Shown here one piece after another: positions 7,007 to 8,003 of a DNA stretch of 8,003 nucleotides (position 1 is its first letter; the number at the start of each line of letters is the position of its first letter). The position numbers and the translations under genes were made by a program. The stretch is from Chloroflexia bacterium (GTDB lineage: Bacteria; Chloroflexota; Chloroflexia; Thermomicrobiales; JALYUS01), in the NCBI GenBank assembly GCA_025928215.1, contig JAICJW010000206.1:1-8003 (forward strand), given 5' to 3'. Under the pieces are notes generated by a model. The model was not told the origin of the DNA and made no database searches. It saw only the letters and a list, made by a program, of their open reading frames with translations.

Positions 7007-7798
7007 TTGGACACGCGGAGAGAATCTCGTACCGATGATCGCCGGAAGCCAGTTCTTGGCGTTCTGGTGTCACTGCGACCCTCCGGACTTGGCGAGGAAG
7101 TGGACGCCGTGGTCCGGCAGTTTGCCGGCCGGGCGACTCAGGCACTGGAAGCAGCGGGCGGTGCACCGGTGCTGATTGATATTACCGCCGACGTGCGGCC
7201 CGATCCGGCGGCGTTGATCCGCCAATGCGCGGGGCTGTTGATCCTCGGTGGCGCGGATATTGACCCGACCTTCTACGGCGATTCCCCGCACCCGGCAACC
7301 TATGGCGTGGACCCGGAGGCGGATCGGTACGAGATCGCCGCGGTACACGGCGCGCTCGAGTATGGCACGCCTGTTGTCGGCATCTGCCGGGGGATGCAGG
7401 TGATCAACGTAGCCTGCGGCGGCACCCTGGTGCAGGACCTCGGGGCGGATACGCCCCATCACGGGCCGCCGGATGCGATCATGGTGACACAGCAGGCACA
7501 CATTGACACCGATTCGCGGTTGGGGGTCATCCTGGGCCGGACGGAGATCGCGGTGCGGACGGGGAACCATCAGGCGGTGCGGCACGTCGCGCCTGATTTC
7601 ACGGTCGTCGGGCGGGCCGAGGATGGCGTGATCGAGGCGATTGAGCACGCGAGCGCGTGGATGGTCGGTGTGCAGTGGCACCCGGAAGACCCACTCGCCG
7701 ATGCACAGGACCTCGCCGCGATTGCAACGGCCCTGGTCGAGCAAGCGGCCGCGCATGCTGCCGGTCGCGACGCGACGAGCGTGGTATACTTGGCGTGA
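7007..7798 (+). CDS. PuuD-like gamma-glutamyl hydrolase (peptidase C26, class I glutamine amidotransferase fold)
   Basis: A 263-residue cytosolic hydrolase, close to the 254 residues of E. coli PuuD, which splits gamma-glutamyl-GABA in putrescine breakdown. The nucleophile elbow GICRGMQ places the cysteine at C127, and QWHPEDP supplies H225 and E227 of the catalytic triad. The GGADIDPTFYG segment (81-91) is typical of this C26 branch rather than of synthase-linked amidotransferases. The start is probably TTG at 7007, backed by AAGGGAG. GTG at 6965 would add 14 residues. No other putrescine (Puu) gene is visible, so the substrate could be another gamma-glutamyl amide. The gene follows the tRNA-Pro terminator and appears to be its own unit. 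The last codons contain a TATACT string that might serve the next gene. Confidence 0.9.
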   Translation: MDTRRESRTDDRRKPVLGVLVSLRPSGLGEEVDAVVRQFAGRATQALEAAGGAPVLIDITADVRPDPAALIRQCAGLLILGGADIDPTFYGDSPHPATYGVDPEADRYEIAAVHGALEYGTPVVGICRGMQVINVACGGTLVQDLGADTPHHGPPDAIMVTQQAHIDTDSRLGVILGRTEIAVRTGNHQAVRHVAPDFTVVGRAEDGVIEAIEHASAWMVGVQWHPEDPLADAQDLAAIATALVEQAAAHAAGRDATSVVYLA

Positions 7799-7820
7799 CA
7801 GTCGCGTATTGCGTATTGCG

Positions 7821-8003
7821 ATGAAACATCGCGCACCGATTTTCGTATCTAAAGAAATAGCCGCACGCGGGTGCGATTTGGATTGGATGAAAGCGAATCG
7901 AACGATGATGGCAACGCAGACGACGAATGACGACAGCGAAATTCTCGAAGCAATCGTCCACGATAATCCCCGAACAGGTCTCTATCATCACGGCCCGGCA
8001 ATC
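7821..8003 (+). CDS. Unidentified reading frame, cut off by the window end
   Basis: A plus-strand frame stays open for 61 codons from ATG at 7821 to the window edge. Other in-frame ATGs are at 7887, 7905 and 7908. None has a clear Shine-Dalgarno site, so the true start is unsettled. The later starts would give a protein beginning MMATQTTNDDSEILEAIV. The stretch ILEAIVHDNPRTGLYHHG looks like ordinary coding sequence, but I do not recognise a family. Upstream are a TATACT string (7785-7790) that might be a -10 box and a short GCGTATT direct repeat (7804-7817). Confidence 0.5.
   Translation, partial: MKHRAPIFVSKEIAARGCDLDWMKANRTMMATQTTNDDSEILEAIVHDNPRTGLYHHGPAI

Overview
The window reads as an ordinary chromosomal segment of a GC-rich, free-living bacterium. 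It holds the 3' end of an rRNA operon, two CCA-encoding tRNA genes and compact housekeeping or accessory metabolic genes. The rRNA style and the bacterial family B DNA polymerase would suit a Chloroflexota (Thermomicrobia-like) genome, but that placement is from memory of such sequences and is only a weak inference. No transposase, integrase, CRISPR array or recognisable defence system is present, and I did not find a convincing undescribed multi-gene system.

Layout, left to right. (1) About 1-862, plus strand: the 3' part of 23S rRNA, a GC-rich spacer, 5S rRNA inside a precursor stem, initiator tRNA-fMet(CAT), and a rho-independent terminator. (2) 869-3115, minus strand: a complete family B DNA polymerase with intact 3'-5' exonuclease and polymerase motifs. 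Its last five residues, QLGLF, match a beta-clamp binding motif. It converges on the rRNA operon, with one hairpin between them. (3) 3198-4399, plus strand: an aspartate/glutamate racemase-family gene, overlapped by four bases (ATGA) by a DinB-like putative metal-binding gene. The racemase is divergent from the polymerase across an 82-bp gap. A 55-codon reading frame with a strong Shine-Dalgarno sequence follows at 4440 and runs into the 3' end of the next gene; it may be a remnant. (4) 4520-6636, minus strand: upp (uracil phosphoribosyltransferase), then an ATGA-coupled cyclic amidohydrolase (allantoinase/hydantoinase/dihydropyrimidinase type). The amidohydrolase carries a perfect 36-bp tandem duplication, adding 12 residues near its C-terminus. 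(5) 6809-6940, plus strand: tRNA-Pro(TGG) and a terminator-like hairpin. (6) 7007-7798, plus strand: a PuuD-like class I glutamine-amidotransferase-fold hydrolase, probably starting at TTG. (7) 7821-8003, plus strand: an unidentified frame that runs off the window.

Functionally, upp plus the amidohydrolase suggest nucleobase or cyclic-amide nitrogen handling, and the PuuD-like hydrolase may act on gamma-glutamyl compounds. Substrates of the amidohydrolase, racemase and PuuD-like enzymes cannot be fixed from sequence alone. The points most worth a second look are the fresh in-frame duplication in the amidohydrolase, the short-fingered bacterial PolB with its clamp motif, and the possible gene remnant at 4440.
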